From positions 5,134,336 to 5,198,335 of the forward strand of contig NC_019695.1 in assembly GCF_000317125.1 (NCBI RefSeq): DNA of 64,000 bases. Direction: 5' to 3'. Below the pieces are notes generated by a model. The model saw only the letters and a program-made list of their open reading frames with translations. It had not been told where the DNA came from and did not search any database. This document shows, piece after piece, positions 20,651 through 29,413 of the stretch. The stretch comes from Chroococcidiopsis thermalis PCC 7203. GTDB taxonomy: Bacteria; Cyanobacteriota; Cyanobacteriia; Cyanobacteriales; Chroococcidiopsidaceae. How positions within the stretch are numbered: the first letter of the stretch is position 1; each line of letters starts with the position of its first letter. The position numbers were made by a program, and so were the translations under genes.

Positions 20651-21538
20651 CTAAACTGCTTCTACTAACAAGTTTTGGTTGACGCGCTCTTGTAACTTTG
20701 CTTCAATCGCAACTTTGAGGGTTGCCGTACTGCTAGAGCAAGAACCGCACGCACCTTGCAGCAATACTTGGACGCGATCGCCATCCACGTCGTACAGTTC
20801 CACATCTCCCCCATCGGCAATTAATAGGGGTCTAACTTCTTCATCCAAAACTTTTTGAATTAGGGCGATCTTTTGCACGTTTGTCAGCGGACGTTGCGGT
20901 TGCTCTTTCGTTGCTGCAATCCCTGTAGCAACCTGTACGCCTACAACTGGTTCCCGTTGCACGGCAGCAATTAGGTCATCGATATCTGCTAGACAAGAAC
21001 CGCACCCGCCACCCGCCTTGACATAACTCGTTACCTGTTCGGCAGTGGTGAGGTTATTTTCTCGAATCACGCGGCGAACCTTGGTTTCGCTAATTCCAAA
21101 ACAACTGCAAACTAATGCCCCTTCATCTTCTTCATGAGCTTCGAGCGGAATCCCACGGTATTTATAAATCGCTGCTTCTAGTGCTTCCTGTCCCATTACC
21201 GAACAGTGCATCTTAGCTTCTGGCAGTCCGCCTAGGTATTCTGCTATTTCCTTGTTGGTAACTTTGAGCGCTTCATCTAAGGTTAAACCCTTGATTAACT
21301 CAGTCAAAGCAGAAGAAGAAGCGATCGCGCTGGTGCAGCCAAAAGTTTGAAAACGCGAATCCAGAATTTTATCGGCATCGACTTCAATCTTGAGGTGCAG
21401 TCTCAGGGCATCTCCACAAGCAATACTGCCCACTTCGCCAAATACAACTGCTATTCCTGATTCGCGATCGTCTTCTAGCAATCCCTGGTTTTTAGGATTG
21501 TAGAAGAGTTCCATAACTTTATCTGTATAATCCCACAT
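20651..21538 (-). CDS. nifU: NifU, iron-sulfur cluster scaffold
   Basis: A 295-residue, three-domain NifU. The N-terminal IscU-like scaffold has Cys in GSIACGDALRL, FGCTSAIA and KMHCSVMG. The central [2Fe-2S] domain has CSCFG and GGGCGSC. The C-terminal Nfu domain has GACGSCSSS. It builds clusters with sulfur from NifS for nitrogenase components. It lies about 100 bp after nifS in the same direction. Confidence 0.97.
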   Translation of the reverse strand: MWDYTDKVMELFYNPKNQGLLEDDRESGIAVVFGEVGSIACGDALRLHLKIEVDADKILDSRFQTFGCTSAIASSSALTELIKGLTLDEALKVTNKEIAEYLGGLPEAKMHCSVMGQEALEAAIYKYRGIPLEAHEEDEGALVCSCFGISETKVRRVIRENNLTTAEQVTSYVKAGGGCGSCLADIDDLIAAVQREPVVGVQVATGIAATKEQPQRPLTNVQKIALIQKVLDEEVRPLLIADGGDVELYDVDGDRVQVLLQGACGSCSSSTATLKVAIEAKLQERVNQNLLVEAV

Positions 21539-21547
21539 GGCACAATT

Positions 21548-21612
21548 TGGTAGTTGGTAGTTGGTTGAGTGTTGTTGGTTGGCAGTTGACAGTTAACGGT
21601 TGACAGTTATTT
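21548..21612. repeat. Heptamer repeats between nifS and nifU
   Basis: TTGGTAG, TTGGTTG and TTGACAG heptamer units in tandem, related to the array upstream of nifX. Confidence 0.75.
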
Positions 21613-21640
21613 CTCCCCTGCCCCTGAAGCACCTCTGCTC

Positions 21641-22864
21641 CTATCGATGAGCTAATGTTTCTTCCCGACCTTGCAGCCAATCGGCTTGGTCGTTGTTGAA
21701 GGGTGAGAGGGCGCGGAGGCGTTCGACAATACTAGGCATTACTGCTAAAACTGCGTCAACCTCGGCATCTGTGGTGTAACGGGAAAGGCTAAACCGGATC
21801 GAACCGTGCAAAGTCGTGTAGGGTAAGCCCATCGATCGCAATACGTGGGATGGTTCTAAGGAACCAGAAGTGCAGGCAGAACCGGATGAGGCGCAAATGC
21901 CAAATTGGTTCAGGGATAAGAGGATGGCTTCACCTTCGATATACTTAAAGCCAATGTTGGTCGTGTTGGGCAATCTGTTTTTGCGTAGCTTGCCGTCGAA
22001 GACATCGCCATTTACTTCACAGTCGGGGATTGTCTCAAGTAGAGTTTTTTCTAAGCGATCGCGCAGTTGCTTTTGTTTCTTGGTTGTGGCTGCTAAATGC
22101 GCCAGTTCGATTTCGGCAGCTTTACCCAAAGCAACAATTCCTGGTACGTTTTCCGTTCCCGCCCTACGTCCGCGTTCCTGATGTCCTCCCACCAATAGGG
22201 GACGGAATCTGACACCTCGTCGCACGTACAAAGCACCAATACCCTTGGGTGCGTGTAACTTGTGACCGGACAGAGTTAATAGATCTACAGTGCTAGTCTT
22301 CATATTCAGGGGAATTTTCCCTACTGCTTGCACCGCATCGACGTGGAAGATAGCGCCATACTCTTTGACTCGCAATCCAATCTGTTCGATCGGAAATACT
22401 ACGCCTGTTTCGTTGTTGGCATACATAATCGTGACTAAGGCTGTATTACCTGTCATTGATGCTGCCAACTCATCCAAATCGATTTGTCCCTGGCGATTTA
22501 CGGAAAGATAGGTAACGGTATAACCTTGAGTTTCCAACTGCTTGCAGACATTCAGCACTGCTGGATGTTCTACTTGAGTCGTCACAATATGCCGCTTGTC
22601 TGGTTGTGCTTGCAAGGCGGCGCGAATGGCGGCGTTATCTCCTTCCGTACCGCAACTCGTGAAGATAATTTCTGAATCATCTGCGCCAATTAGGGCTGCA
22701 ACTTGTTGCCGTGCTTGTTTTACCACTTTGCCGACTTGCCCGCCAAAAGAATGCATACTGGAGGGATTGCCGTAATATTCGCTCAGGTAAGGCAGCATTG
22801 CTTCTACAACTTCTGGGTCTACCCTAGTGGTGGCGTTGTTGTCGAGATAAATGCAAGTTTGCAT
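21641..22864 (-). CDS. nifS: NifS cysteine desulfurase
   Basis: A 407-residue PLP enzyme of class V aminotransferase fold. The N-terminus is MQTCIYLDNNATTRVDPEVV, the PLP lysine is in LSGHKLHAPKGIGA, and the catalytic cysteine loop is ASSGSACTSGSLEPSHVLRS. It supplies sulfur to NifU. It follows fdxN across a 95-bp spacer with an inverted repeat. Confidence 0.97.
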   Translation of the reverse strand: MQTCIYLDNNATTRVDPEVVEAMLPYLSEYYGNPSSMHSFGGQVGKVVKQARQQVAALIGADDSEIIFTSCGTEGDNAAIRAALQAQPDKRHIVTTQVEHPAVLNVCKQLETQGYTVTYLSVNRQGQIDLDELAASMTGNTALVTIMYANNETGVVFPIEQIGLRVKEYGAIFHVDAVQAVGKIPLNMKTSTVDLLTLSGHKLHAPKGIGALYVRRGVRFRPLLVGGHQERGRRAGTENVPGIVALGKAAEIELAHLAATTKKQKQLRDRLEKTLLETIPDCEVNGDVFDGKLRKNRLPNTTNIGFKYIEGEAILLSLNQFGICASSGSACTSGSLEPSHVLRSMGLPYTTLHGSIRFSLSRYTTDAEVDAVLAVMPSIVERLRALSPFNNDQADWLQGREETLAHR

Positions 22865-22894
22865 GATTAGGGAGTAGGGAGTAGGGGATTGTAG

Positions 22895-22954
22895 GGGCGG
22901 GTTTGTTCGCGAATACCTGAACTAAAACCAACAATCTTGCGGTTCAACCCGCCC
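22895..22954. repeat. Inverted repeat between fdxN and nifS
   Basis: GGGCGGGTTTG (22895-22905) and CAACCCGCCC (22945-22954) form G/C-rich arms around a 39-bp loop. It could be a dispersed cyanobacterial palindrome or an attenuating hairpin. Confidence 0.6.
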
Positions 22955-22959
22955 GTGCA

Positions 22960-23295
22960 TTAGTTATGAAGCGTAGTCAATTTCAGATCGGAGAATTTTT
23001 CGGAGTAAGTATCAAACCAGCGTTCCCAATAGTCTTGTTTCTTGGTTAACTTACCAACCAAGCGGTTGTAGGTAGTAAACCACGATTCCCAATAATCGCT
23101 AGGTTGTGGAATACAACCGTCATATGTGGGACAACCAGCAGCGCATTGAGGTACGCTATAAGCACTGCCAACGCAGTTTGTACAAAGAGTGGGATCGATC
23201 CAGTGCTTGCCGTCAGTGACTTTGATAGCATCCGTGGGGCAGACAGAAAGACAACGGTTGCAGGAAATACATTGGCTGGTAATTTTGTAAGCCAT
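22960..23295 (-). CDS. fdxN: FdxN-type 2[4Fe-4S] ferredoxin
   Basis: A 111-residue ferredoxin with cysteines at 9, 12, 15, 19 and 38, 41, 51, 55. Its first six cysteines have the same positions as in CnfR. After the ferredoxin fold the C-terminal 45 residues contain a near-tandem repeat, DYWESWFTTYN and DYWERWFDTYS, of unknown purpose. It probably donates electrons to NifB or nitrogenase. It lies 2 bp from the nifB stop, so the two are co-translated. No fdxN excision element is present. Confidence 0.93.
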   Translation of the reverse strand: MAYKITSQCISCNRCLSVCPTDAIKVTDGKHWIDPTLCTNCVGSAYSVPQCAAGCPTYDGCIPQPSDYWESWFTTYNRLVGKLTKKQDYWERWFDTYSEKFSDLKLTTLHN

Positions 23296-23297
23296 GA

Positions 23298-24773
23298 CTA
23301 TTCTCCTTGCTGATTTTGCAGATATTGCGCGTAAAATTCACTTGCAACTTTCTCAATCACGTCGTAAGCTTCAACAGCCTGGATTCCAGCTTTGTGCAAT
23401 TCTTCTTGAGGACAATGACCGATCTTAGAAACCAAAACTGCTTTGCAATCGGCGATCGCTTTGATAATGTGGTCTAGAGTCGCTTCCTCGCCATATCCAC
23501 TTTGGCAATAGTGGTCGATTTTGCGGTGTCCGACAAATTTAGCTTCGTTGGCATCCACTTCAAAAACTTGGAATTCCTTCGCATGACCGAAGTGCTGGTT
23601 AACCAAACCGCCGCCTTTGGTAGCAACTGCAACTAAGATTTTTGGATTGTCCTGTAGAGACGTTACATGTAACGTCTCTACAGTATGCAATGTCTCTATA
23701 GCTTTCTCTTTGACAGCTTTGATTTCTTCCTTAGACTTCTCAATTCCGGCGTGAACTTCTTGGCGTGTCTCCAAGTTATACTCTGGAGTCATTTCCATGA
23801 ATTTCTCTTTAGTAAATTCCTGGCTGCGGTCTTCGCCTAACAATCCCACTGCATCGGCGCGACACTGACGACAATGGCGCATCATTTTCATGTTGCCAGA
23901 ACACTTATCCTGTAATGACTTCAGTTCTTTGGGTGTGGGTCCGCGCTGACCCGTTAAACCGAAGTGAGTACCGTGTTCTGGGGCAGAGATCAGGGGCATG
24001 ATATTGTGGAGAAATGCCCCGTTAGCACGAATAACTTCATCGACTTCGGCTAGATGCTCGTCATTGACTCCTGGAATCATGACCGAATTCACTTTGCACA
24101 GAATATCGGCTTCTCTGAGGGCTTGCAATCCTTCCATCTGCCGTTCGTGCAGAATCTTGACTCCTTCAATCCCTCTGTAGCGCTTGCGTCTGTAGTGAAC
24201 CCAAGGATAAATCTTCTCGCCAACCTTTGGGTCAACCATATTAATAGTAATAGTGACGTGATCCACATTCAATTGTTTAATGCGATCGACGTAATCGGGA
24301 AGCATCAAGCCATTGGTTGACAAGCAAAGTTTGATATCCGGTGCTTTGTCTGCAATCAACTCAAAGGTGCGAAAAGTCTTTTCTGGATTCGCTAAAGGAT
24401 CTCCAGGTCCCGCAATTCCCAACACGGTCATCTGAGGAATCTTACCTGCAATTACCAAGACTTTGTGCGCTGCTTCTTCCGGTGTTAATAACTCGCTGAC
24501 AACACCAGGACGGCTTTCATTAGCACAGTCATATTTACGGTTGCAATAGTTGCACTGAATATTACAAGCTGGTGCTACTGCAACGTGCATTCTAGCGTAG
24601 TGATGGTGCGCTTCTTCGCTATAGCAAGGATGCTTCTCGATCCGCGCCTTCATTTTTTCATCTAAACTAGGTGCGGCATCGGTTTTACTGCTACAACCAC
24701 AACTGCCAGATTTAGTTTTAGTTTTTGCTGGTGTTGTGGTGGGGGTTAGGAGTCCGGTAGGTGGTGGTGTCAT
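23298..24773 (-). CDS. nifB: NifB, radical SAM FeMo-cofactor core synthase
   Basis: A 491-residue protein. The radical SAM cluster motif is CNIQCNYC (Cys70, 74, 77). A C-terminal NifX-like domain starts near residue 380 ([20 protein letters not shown]). NifB makes the 8Fe-9S-C precursor (NifB-co). Oddity: the interdomain linker at about residues 364-374 ([10 protein letters not shown]) is encoded by a perfect 30-bp palindrome. The start at 24773 leaves a proline/threonine-rich N-terminus with CGC before the domain. Its promoter lies in the mirrored nifB-nifP region. Confidence 0.97.
   Translation of the reverse strand: MTPPPTGLLTPTTTPAKTKTKSGSCGCSSKTDAAPSLDEKMKARIEKHPCYSEEAHHHYARMHVAVAPACNIQCNYCNRKYDCANESRPGVVSELLTPEEAAHKVLVIAGKIPQMTVLGIAGPGDPLANPEKTFRTFELIADKAPDIKLCLSTNGLMLPDYVDRIKQLNVDHVTITINMVDPKVGEKIYPWVHYRRKRYRGIEGVKILHERQMEGLQALREADILCKVNSVMIPGVNDEHLAEVDEVIRANGAFLHNIMPLISAPEHGTHFGLTGQRGPTPKELKSLQDKCSGNMKMMRHCRQCRADAVGLLGEDRSQEFTKEKFMEMTPEYNLETRQEVHAGIEKSKEEIKAVKEKAIETLHTVETLHVTSLQDNPKILVAVATKGGGLVNQHFGHAKEFQVFEVDANEAKFVGHRKIDHYCQSGYGEEATLDHIIKAIADCKAVLVSKIGHCPQEELHKAGIQAVEAYDVIEKVASEFYAQYLQNQQGE
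23653..23682. repeat. Perfect 30-bp palindrome inside nifB
   Basis: TGTAGAGACGTTACA joined directly to its reverse complement TGTAACGTCTCTACA, with a partial extra copy (TGCAATGTCTCTAT) beside it at about 23686-23699. It resembles a palindrome dispersed in other cyanobacterial genomes. It maintains the nifB frame. Confidence 0.93.
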
Positions 24774-24860
24774 TGAAGTTTTTGTTGGTGCATCAGGTGT
24801 TTAGCGATATAGGTTTTATAGCAGCCGCCTCAAAAGATGCTGTTGCCGTGGTTCGGGATA

Positions 24861-25100
24861 GAATTTATTGAATTGATTAAACTTGTACTCAAAAATTGCA
24901 GCTTTTAAATATTAAGGTTTTAGCAGCTTTTAAAAAAAGTTTTTGGGTATGGGTACTAGTATTTTTTGGCTGAGGTACGAGTATTTATGGTGAAGGGGTT
25001 CAAGTATTTCTGTACTCGCATTGAATTTAATCCTAGCAAGGGTTTGAATGCGATTTGAGTTGCTTTTTGGCTTTTTCCATTCTGTACTCAAAGCATATGC
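24861..25100 (-). promoter_or_regulatory. nifB control region, left arm of a mirrored nifB-nifP regulatory pair
   Basis: Boxes in order away from the nifB start: TTGTACTC (about 24884-24890), GGTACTAGTATT (24952-24963), GGTACGAGTATT (24974-24985), TCAAGTATTT (about 25000-25009), TGTACTC (25011-25017) and a further TGTACTC (25083-25089). The TACTAGTA-like boxes are spaced 22-24 bp. The same series occurs in reverse in 25285-25541. The nifB-nifP divergent pair is a known CnfR target in Leptolyngbya; assignment of CnfR to these boxes is inference. Confidence 0.7.
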
Positions 25101-25284
25101 GATCGCCCCCCAAAATGCTATTTACTTAGGCACTTCGAGGGTAAATAACTAGAGTAGTCAATTCAGGACTACCCCAGTGACTTCGCAAAATTTAATTCTG
25201 TATCTAAAATATCCCTTTTTTGCCGAACAAACTAACTTAAGATTATTTTAATTATTTGGATAGCGATCGCAATTTAGCTTACAA

Positions 25285-25541
25285 ACCCTCGATCGCAGAT
25301 GAGTACAAGTTAATATATCCAAAAAACAGTTATGAAAATGCCGTTAAATCCTGTTGGGTTAAGAGTTTAGTTTTGAGTACACAAATACTTACTCCCTACC
25401 CCGATCAATACTAGTACCCCTAACTTAAAAATACTAGTACCCCAACTCCAAAAAAACTTTTTTTCAGCTTGCAAATCCCAATTGAGTTGGGGTTTAGATT
25501 AATTGAGTACAAATTAATATATCCAATAAATCCAATCGACA
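25285..25541 (+). promoter_or_regulatory. nifP control region, right arm of the mirrored pair
   Basis: Mirror of the left arm: GAGTACAA (25301-25308), GAGTACA (25375-25381), AAATACTTA (25384-25392), AATACTAGTACC (25407-25418), AATACTAGTACC (25430-25441), GAGTACAAA (25505-25513). TACTAGTA centres lie about 183 bp from the nifP start, against about 185 bp on the nifB side. The segment GAGTACAAGTTAATATATCC is also directly repeated within this arm (25301 and, with one change, 25505). The two arms share an axis at about 25196. Confidence 0.7.
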
Positions 25542-25617
25542 TCGGCTGCATAGCTGCGGGTAGAGCTGCCTGATATAAGCAGAGATAACACACGGCTCCT
25601 CCACTCCATCAAGTCCA

Positions 25618-26307
25618 ATGCAACAGCTCTCCAATACCCTTACAACCCAAAAGACGGACAAACAATTGCGTTTGTCATTTTTGCAGCCATTATTGACAGA
25701 TTTTCAGATTATCTTCGATCGCGATCCGGCAGCACGTAATTGGTTCGAGGTACTTTGTTGCTACCCTGGCTTTCATGCAATGGTGCTGCATCGTCTCGCG
25801 CACTGGTTGCATTGTCATGGAGTTGCGTTTGTTCCCCGCTTGATTTCTCATCTAGGACGATTTTTAACGGGAATTGAAATTCACCCAGGCGCACAGATCG
25901 GGCAAGGCGTGTTTATCGATCACGGCATGGGTGTAGTCATTGGAGAGACTGCGATCGTCGGAGACTACGCACTGATTTATCAAGGTGTCACCCTTGGCGG
26001 GACAGGGAAAGAAACTGGTAAACGCCATCCTACCTTGGGCAAAAACGTAGTCGTGGGTGCAGGTGCGAAAGTTTTAGGCAATATTCAAATTGGCGATCGC
26101 GTCCGCATTGGTGCAGGTTCAATTATCTTGCGAGATGTCCCCTCAGACTGTACTGCGGTAGGAGTTCCTGGGCGCAATATTTGCCATAAAGGTGTGCGTG
26201 GCTGTCCCCTAGAACACGCAAAACTACCTGATATAGAAGCAAGCATCATTCGTTCTTTATTAGAACGGATCGAAAAACTCGAACAACAATTAAAAGTCAA
26301 AAGTTAA
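25618..26307 (+). CDS. nifP: NifP, serine O-acetyltransferase
   Basis: A 229-residue CysE-type enzyme. The hexapeptide left-handed helix is seen in [40 protein letters not shown] and [20 protein letters not shown]. NifP makes O-acetylserine for cysteine, raising cysteine supply to NifS during nitrogenase assembly. It is divergent from nifB and shares the mirrored control region. The last residues (LKVKS) read into a heptamer repeat just before the stop. Confidence 0.94.
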   Translation: MQQLSNTLTTQKTDKQLRLSFLQPLLTDFQIIFDRDPAARNWFEVLCCYPGFHAMVLHRLAHWLHCHGVAFVPRLISHLGRFLTGIEIHPGAQIGQGVFIDHGMGVVIGETAIVGDYALIYQGVTLGGTGKETGKRHPTLGKNVVVGAGAKVLGNIQIGDRVRIGAGSIILRDVPSDCTAVGVPGRNICHKGVRGCPLEHAKLPDIEASIIRSLLERIEKLEQQLKVKS

Positions 26308-26325
26308 AAGTCAAAAGTCAAAAAA
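26293..26325. repeat. Heptamer repeat (AAAAGTC)n at the nifP stop
   Basis: About four AAAAGTC/TTAAAAG units; the first supplies the nifP stop codon region. A CCCGACT heptamer array follows at about 26360-26394, and another AAAAGTC-type array lies at about 26838-26863. Confidence 0.8.
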
Positions 26326-26420
26326 TAGGAGACGGAAGAATCAAAATACACTCTTCTCGGCTCCCGATTCCCGACTCCCGACTCCCGATTTTCAAACCAA
26401 ATCTAATAATTTAAGACTGC

Positions 26421-26492
26421 TATAGCAGTTCTAAATGATTTGAAAAGTAGGCTAGAAGCCTGCTCCGTTTGTAAATCAAATAGGATTGCTAT
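26421..26492. repeat. Dispersed MITE-like element, copy 2
   Basis: TATAGCAGTTCTAAATGATT ... GGCTAGAAGCCTGCTCC ... AATCAAATAGGATTGCTATA. It is in reverse orientation to copies at 4431-4500 and 30439-30526. The ends are TATAGCA/TGCTATA inverted repeats. Confidence 0.8.
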
Positions 26493-26542
26493 ATATCCCG
26501 TAATTAATAATTGAGAAAATTTTTAAAAAGGACACCTTGCTT

Positions 26543-26797
26543 ATGTTTAAGCCCACCAGTTCCGATCCAAATGTCCAAGTTGTCGAAATACCCGTCAGCG
26601 ATCGCTGGCGAATTTACCACCGCTTACAAGAGTTAAGTATCCCCTGTTGTTGTCCTGCGGATGGTTCTTTAGTGGTTGAAGTTAATAGTGCGATCGCTGC
26701 CTTTCTCGTCCGCAGCACCGTACAGCATTTCTTAGCCACTCGCCAAGAATTACTCGATTGGTTAGAACGCTGCTGGACAGCAGACATTTTTTCTTAG
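26543..26797 (+). CDS. Asr1405/Asl0597-family nif-cluster protein
   Basis: 84 residues from the ATG at 26543; an in-frame TTG two codons upstream is also possible. Features are [20 protein letters not shown] and [20 protein letters not shown]. It matches the small protein encoded beside nifP in cyanobacterial nif clusters (asr1405 in Anabaena). Function is unknown. The CCC triplet near residue 37 could bind a metal, which is inference. AAGGA precedes the start. Confidence 0.82.
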   Translation: MFKPTSSDPNVQVVEIPVSDRWRIYHRLQELSIPCCCPADGSLVVEVNSAIAAFLVRSTVQHFLATRQELLDWLERCWTADIFS

Positions 26798-26892
26798 TTT
26801 GTCATTTGTCATTTGTCATTTGTGAGTACTGTTTTAACTTTTCACTTTTGACTTTTGACTTACCAATTACCAAAATCAAAAGGAGAAAATTA

Positions 26893-27447
26893 ATGACACA
26901 AGCAACTGTATTACGTAATTTCGGAGAAGTGCTAGATAACCCCATTGGTTTAGGGCATGAAGTTACCGTTCCCGTTTGTGAAGGATTAAATATTATCCTA
27001 GCAAGTTTTCAAGCTCTTTATTTACAATATCAAAAGCATCACTTTGTCGTTGAAGGTGCAGAATTTTATATGCTGCACCAGTATTTCAGCGAGAGTTACG
27101 AACAAGTTCAAGCACACGTACACGACGTTGGCGAACGCTTGGATGGACTAGGCGGCGTACCAGCAGCTAGCTTTACTAAACTCGCAGAATTGTGCTGTTT
27201 TACGCCAGAAGCAGATGGAATTTTTTCCTGTCGCCAAATGGTAGAAAACGATCTGCAAGCCGAACAAGCAGCGATCGATCCCATTCGTCGTCAAGCTGCT
27301 CAAGCAGAAAGTGTAGGCGATCGCGCTACTCGCTATTTGTACGAGCAAATTTTATTGAAGACTGAAGAACGTGCCTTTCATCTCGCTCATTTCTTAGCAG
27401 AAGATAGCCTAACTTTGGCTTTTGTTCAACCTGCGAATAGGACATAG
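26893..27447 (+). CDS. Dps-family ferritin (DNA-binding protein from starved cells), His-type site
   Basis: 184 residues from the ATG at 26893, with AGGAG about 8 nt upstream. The Dps fold signature is [17 protein letters not shown]. Aligned by eye to E. coli Dps, the ferroxidase residues are His50 (H51), His62 (H63), Ser66 instead of D67, His77 instead of D78, and Glu81 (E82). His in place of D78 is the pattern reported for cyanobacterial His-type Dps proteins. It stores iron and detoxifies peroxide. It is inserted between the Asr1405-like gene and nifV. Confidence 0.88.
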   Translation: MTQATVLRNFGEVLDNPIGLGHEVTVPVCEGLNIILASFQALYLQYQKHHFVVEGAEFYMLHQYFSESYEQVQAHVHDVGERLDGLGGVPAASFTKLAELCCFTPEADGIFSCRQMVENDLQAEQAAIDPIRRQAAQAESVGDRATRYLYEQILLKTEERAFHLAHFLAEDSLTLAFVQPANRT

Positions 27448-27492
27448 ATGTAATGCTTGCATCACCATGAGTTAGATTAGGCTCCCCTACCT

Positions 27493-27588
27493 ATGATTCT
27501 TTGGCAATACGGTTTGATTTCCATAGATCAATTAGCACGAATTTTTGCTTGGCTAGAGAACAAACCTCACATTACTCTTAATGGGTAA
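27493..27588 (+). CDS. Possible 31-residue peptide
   Basis: A short open frame (MILWQYGLISIDQLARIFAW ...) ending TAA at 27588. It is followed 4 bp later by a second frame of identical length. There is no strong ribosome binding site and no known family. It is listed because the 423-bp Dps-nifV gap otherwise holds only repeats. Confidence 0.25.
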   Translation: MILWQYGLISIDQLARIFAWLENKPHITLNG

Positions 27589-27592
27589 CATT

Positions 27593-27688
27593 ATGTTTAC
27601 AGTCTTAGTTGCTATCCTCAGTTTGATAGTTGTTCCTGCAATTGTGAATGGCTGTTTCGGCTATTTGTTATTGCGATCGATGAAGTAA
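27593..27688 (+). CDS. Possible 31-residue single-pass membrane peptide
   Basis: MFTVLVAILSLIVVPAIVNG followed by CFGYLLLRSMK and TAA. It is one hydrophobic helix with a basic C-terminus, the general form of small membrane proteins. It sits directly after another 31-codon frame. No family recognised; coding status is uncertain. Confidence 0.35.
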   Translation: MFTVLVAILSLIVVPAIVNGCFGYLLLRSMK

Positions 27689-27765
27689 ATTTTGCTGGCA
27701 TCCTACCATTTTGAACGGCTACACACACTTTGATACATCTTGGCAGCGTCAATGCAAAAATCTTG

Positions 27766-27840
27766 GCGATCCCTCAACCCGCTTCAAAAGGGGGCAGAAG
27801 TCCTCCCCTTTTCAAGGGGGGCTAGGGGGGATCTTGCCTT
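27766..27840. repeat. C/G-rich palindromic repeat upstream of nifV
   Basis: The left part GGCGATCCCTCAACCCGCTT pairs imperfectly with GGGGGGCTAGGGGGGATC and the following CTTGCC. Inner CAAAAGGGGG and CCCCTTTT pair as well. Same family as 10362-10433 and 15656-15741. Confidence 0.75.
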
Positions 27841-27923
27841 AACCGAAAAGTATTGACACGCATCTGAGATTGAAATCTGAAACTCAAGAGCGAAAACCTA
27901 AATGCTACGAGGGCTATTGTGCT

Positions 27924-29111
27924 ATGAATCCGATCGCGATTAATGACACGACACTACGAGATGGAGAACAGGCGGCGGGTGTTGCTTTCACAATTGAGGA
28001 AAAAATAGCGATCGCCAAATTTCTAGACGCGATTGGTGTAAGTGAATTAGAAGTTGGTATCCCCGCAATGGGAGAAGTTGAAACTAAAGCGATCGCGGCA
28101 ATTTCTGAGTTGGGTTTGTCAGCTAAACTTTTAGGTTGGAACCGCGCCACAATTTCAGATCTTCAGGCTTCTATCGCCTGTGGTTTGCAGCGAGTACATA
28201 TATCCATTCCCGTTTCTGAGATTCAAATTGCTGCCAAGTTTCACGGACAGTGGCGCGTAATGTTGCAAAAACTCAAAGATGCGATTACTTTCGCCCGCGA
28301 TCGCAATCTTTGGGTAGCAGTCGGGGGTGAAGATTCCTCTAGAGCTGATGAAAATTTCCTTTTGGATGTCGCCCTTTACGCTCAAGAGTGGGGCGCATCA
28401 AGGTTTCGCTTTTGCGACACTGTAGGAATTCTCGACCCTTTTACTACATACACCAAAGTCAAGCAATTGGTGATGTATTTATCGATACCTGTAGAAATGC
28501 ATACCCATAATGACTTTGGCTTGGCAACGGCAAATGCTTTAGCTGGACTGCAAGCGGGAGCCTTATCGGTAAATACAACAGTGAATGGTTTGGGGGAAAG
28601 AGCTGGCAATGCGGCTTTAGAAGAAGTCGTCATGGCACTCAAACGCCTTCAAGGGATCGATTTGGGGATTGACACGACGCGGTTATTAGAACTGTCCCGA
28701 CTGGTAGCAACCGCATCGGGTTGCAAAGTACCTCCTTGGAAGGCGATCGTGGGTGAAAATACTTTTGCTCATGAATCTGGTATTCACGCTCATGGCGTTT
28801 TGCAAAATCCCGTGACTTACGAGCCATTCGCTCCCGAAGAAGTGGGGTGGGAGCGGCGTTTAGTCGTAGGCAAGCACTCAGGTAGGCACTTAGTATCTAA
28901 TTTGCTACAGCAGCAGGGCATTAGTTTAAACACAGATGAAACCCAATCCATCTTAGATGCAGTACGGCAGCAATCGGTACAAAACAAACGCAGCCTCGAT
29001 CTGCAAGAACTAATGAATCTAGTTCCATTTCATCACATGAAAAAAACAAATAATCCCTCCTCTGCCGCTCTGCCCCTCTGCTCCTCTACTGCCTATTTGT
29101 ATGAACCTTAA
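27924..29111 (+). CDS. nifV: NifV homocitrate synthase
   Basis: 395 residues from the ATG at 27924 (MNPIAINDTTLRDGEQAAGV); an upstream in-frame extension has no family match. DTTLRDGEQ and HTHNDFGLATANA are the metal and substrate motifs of the isopropylmalate/homocitrate synthase family. It condenses acetyl-CoA and 2-oxoglutarate to homocitrate, the organic ligand of FeMo-co. The C-terminus (NNPSSAALPLCSSTAYLYEP) looks repeat-derived, from CCTCTGC-type units. Confidence 0.95.
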   Translation: MNPIAINDTTLRDGEQAAGVAFTIEEKIAIAKFLDAIGVSELEVGIPAMGEVETKAIAAISELGLSAKLLGWNRATISDLQASIACGLQRVHISIPVSEIQIAAKFHGQWRVMLQKLKDAITFARDRNLWVAVGGEDSSRADENFLLDVALYAQEWGASRFRFCDTVGILDPFTTYTKVKQLVMYLSIPVEMHTHNDFGLATANALAGLQAGALSVNTTVNGLGERAGNAALEEVVMALKRLQGIDLGIDTTRLLELSRLVATASGCKVPPWKAIVGENTFAHESGIHAHGVLQNPVTYEPFAPEEVGWERRLVVGKHSGRHLVSNLLQQQGISLNTDETQSILDAVRQQSVQNKRSLDLQELMNLVPFHHMKKTNNPSSAALPLCSSTAYLYEP

Positions 29112-29146
29112 GTGAAACCGTACAATCCTATCTCAGAGGTAATCCC

Positions 29147-29413
29147 ATGCAATCAGATGAATTAGAGCTAGACTTGCCACCAGCTTTTGAAATTGGCTCA
29201 AAAGTAAAAACTCGCAAGCTAATCCGCAACGATGGTACGTACCCAGGGCAAGAAATTGGCGCAACACTAGCGAAAAAGGGAGAGATCGGCTACATCGTCA
29301 GTATTGGTACGTTTTTGCAAAATTCCTATATCTACGCCGTGCATTTTATCGAAAAAGGTTTTATCGTTGGTTGTCGCAAAAAAGAACTAGAAGCAGTTGA
29401 GGAAATCAAATGA
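29147..29413 (+). CDS. nifZ: NifZ
   Basis: An 88-residue protein with the NifZ SH3-like core: FEIGSKVKTRKLIRNDGTYP and YIVSIGTFLQNSYIYAVHFI. It is implicated in P-cluster maturation of the MoFe protein. It starts 35 bp after nifV and overlaps nifT by 4 bp (ATGA). Confidence 0.95.
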   Translation: MQSDELELDLPPAFEIGSKVKTRKLIRNDGTYPGQEIGATLAKKGEIGYIVSIGTFLQNSYIYAVHFIEKGFIVGCRKKELEAVEEIK

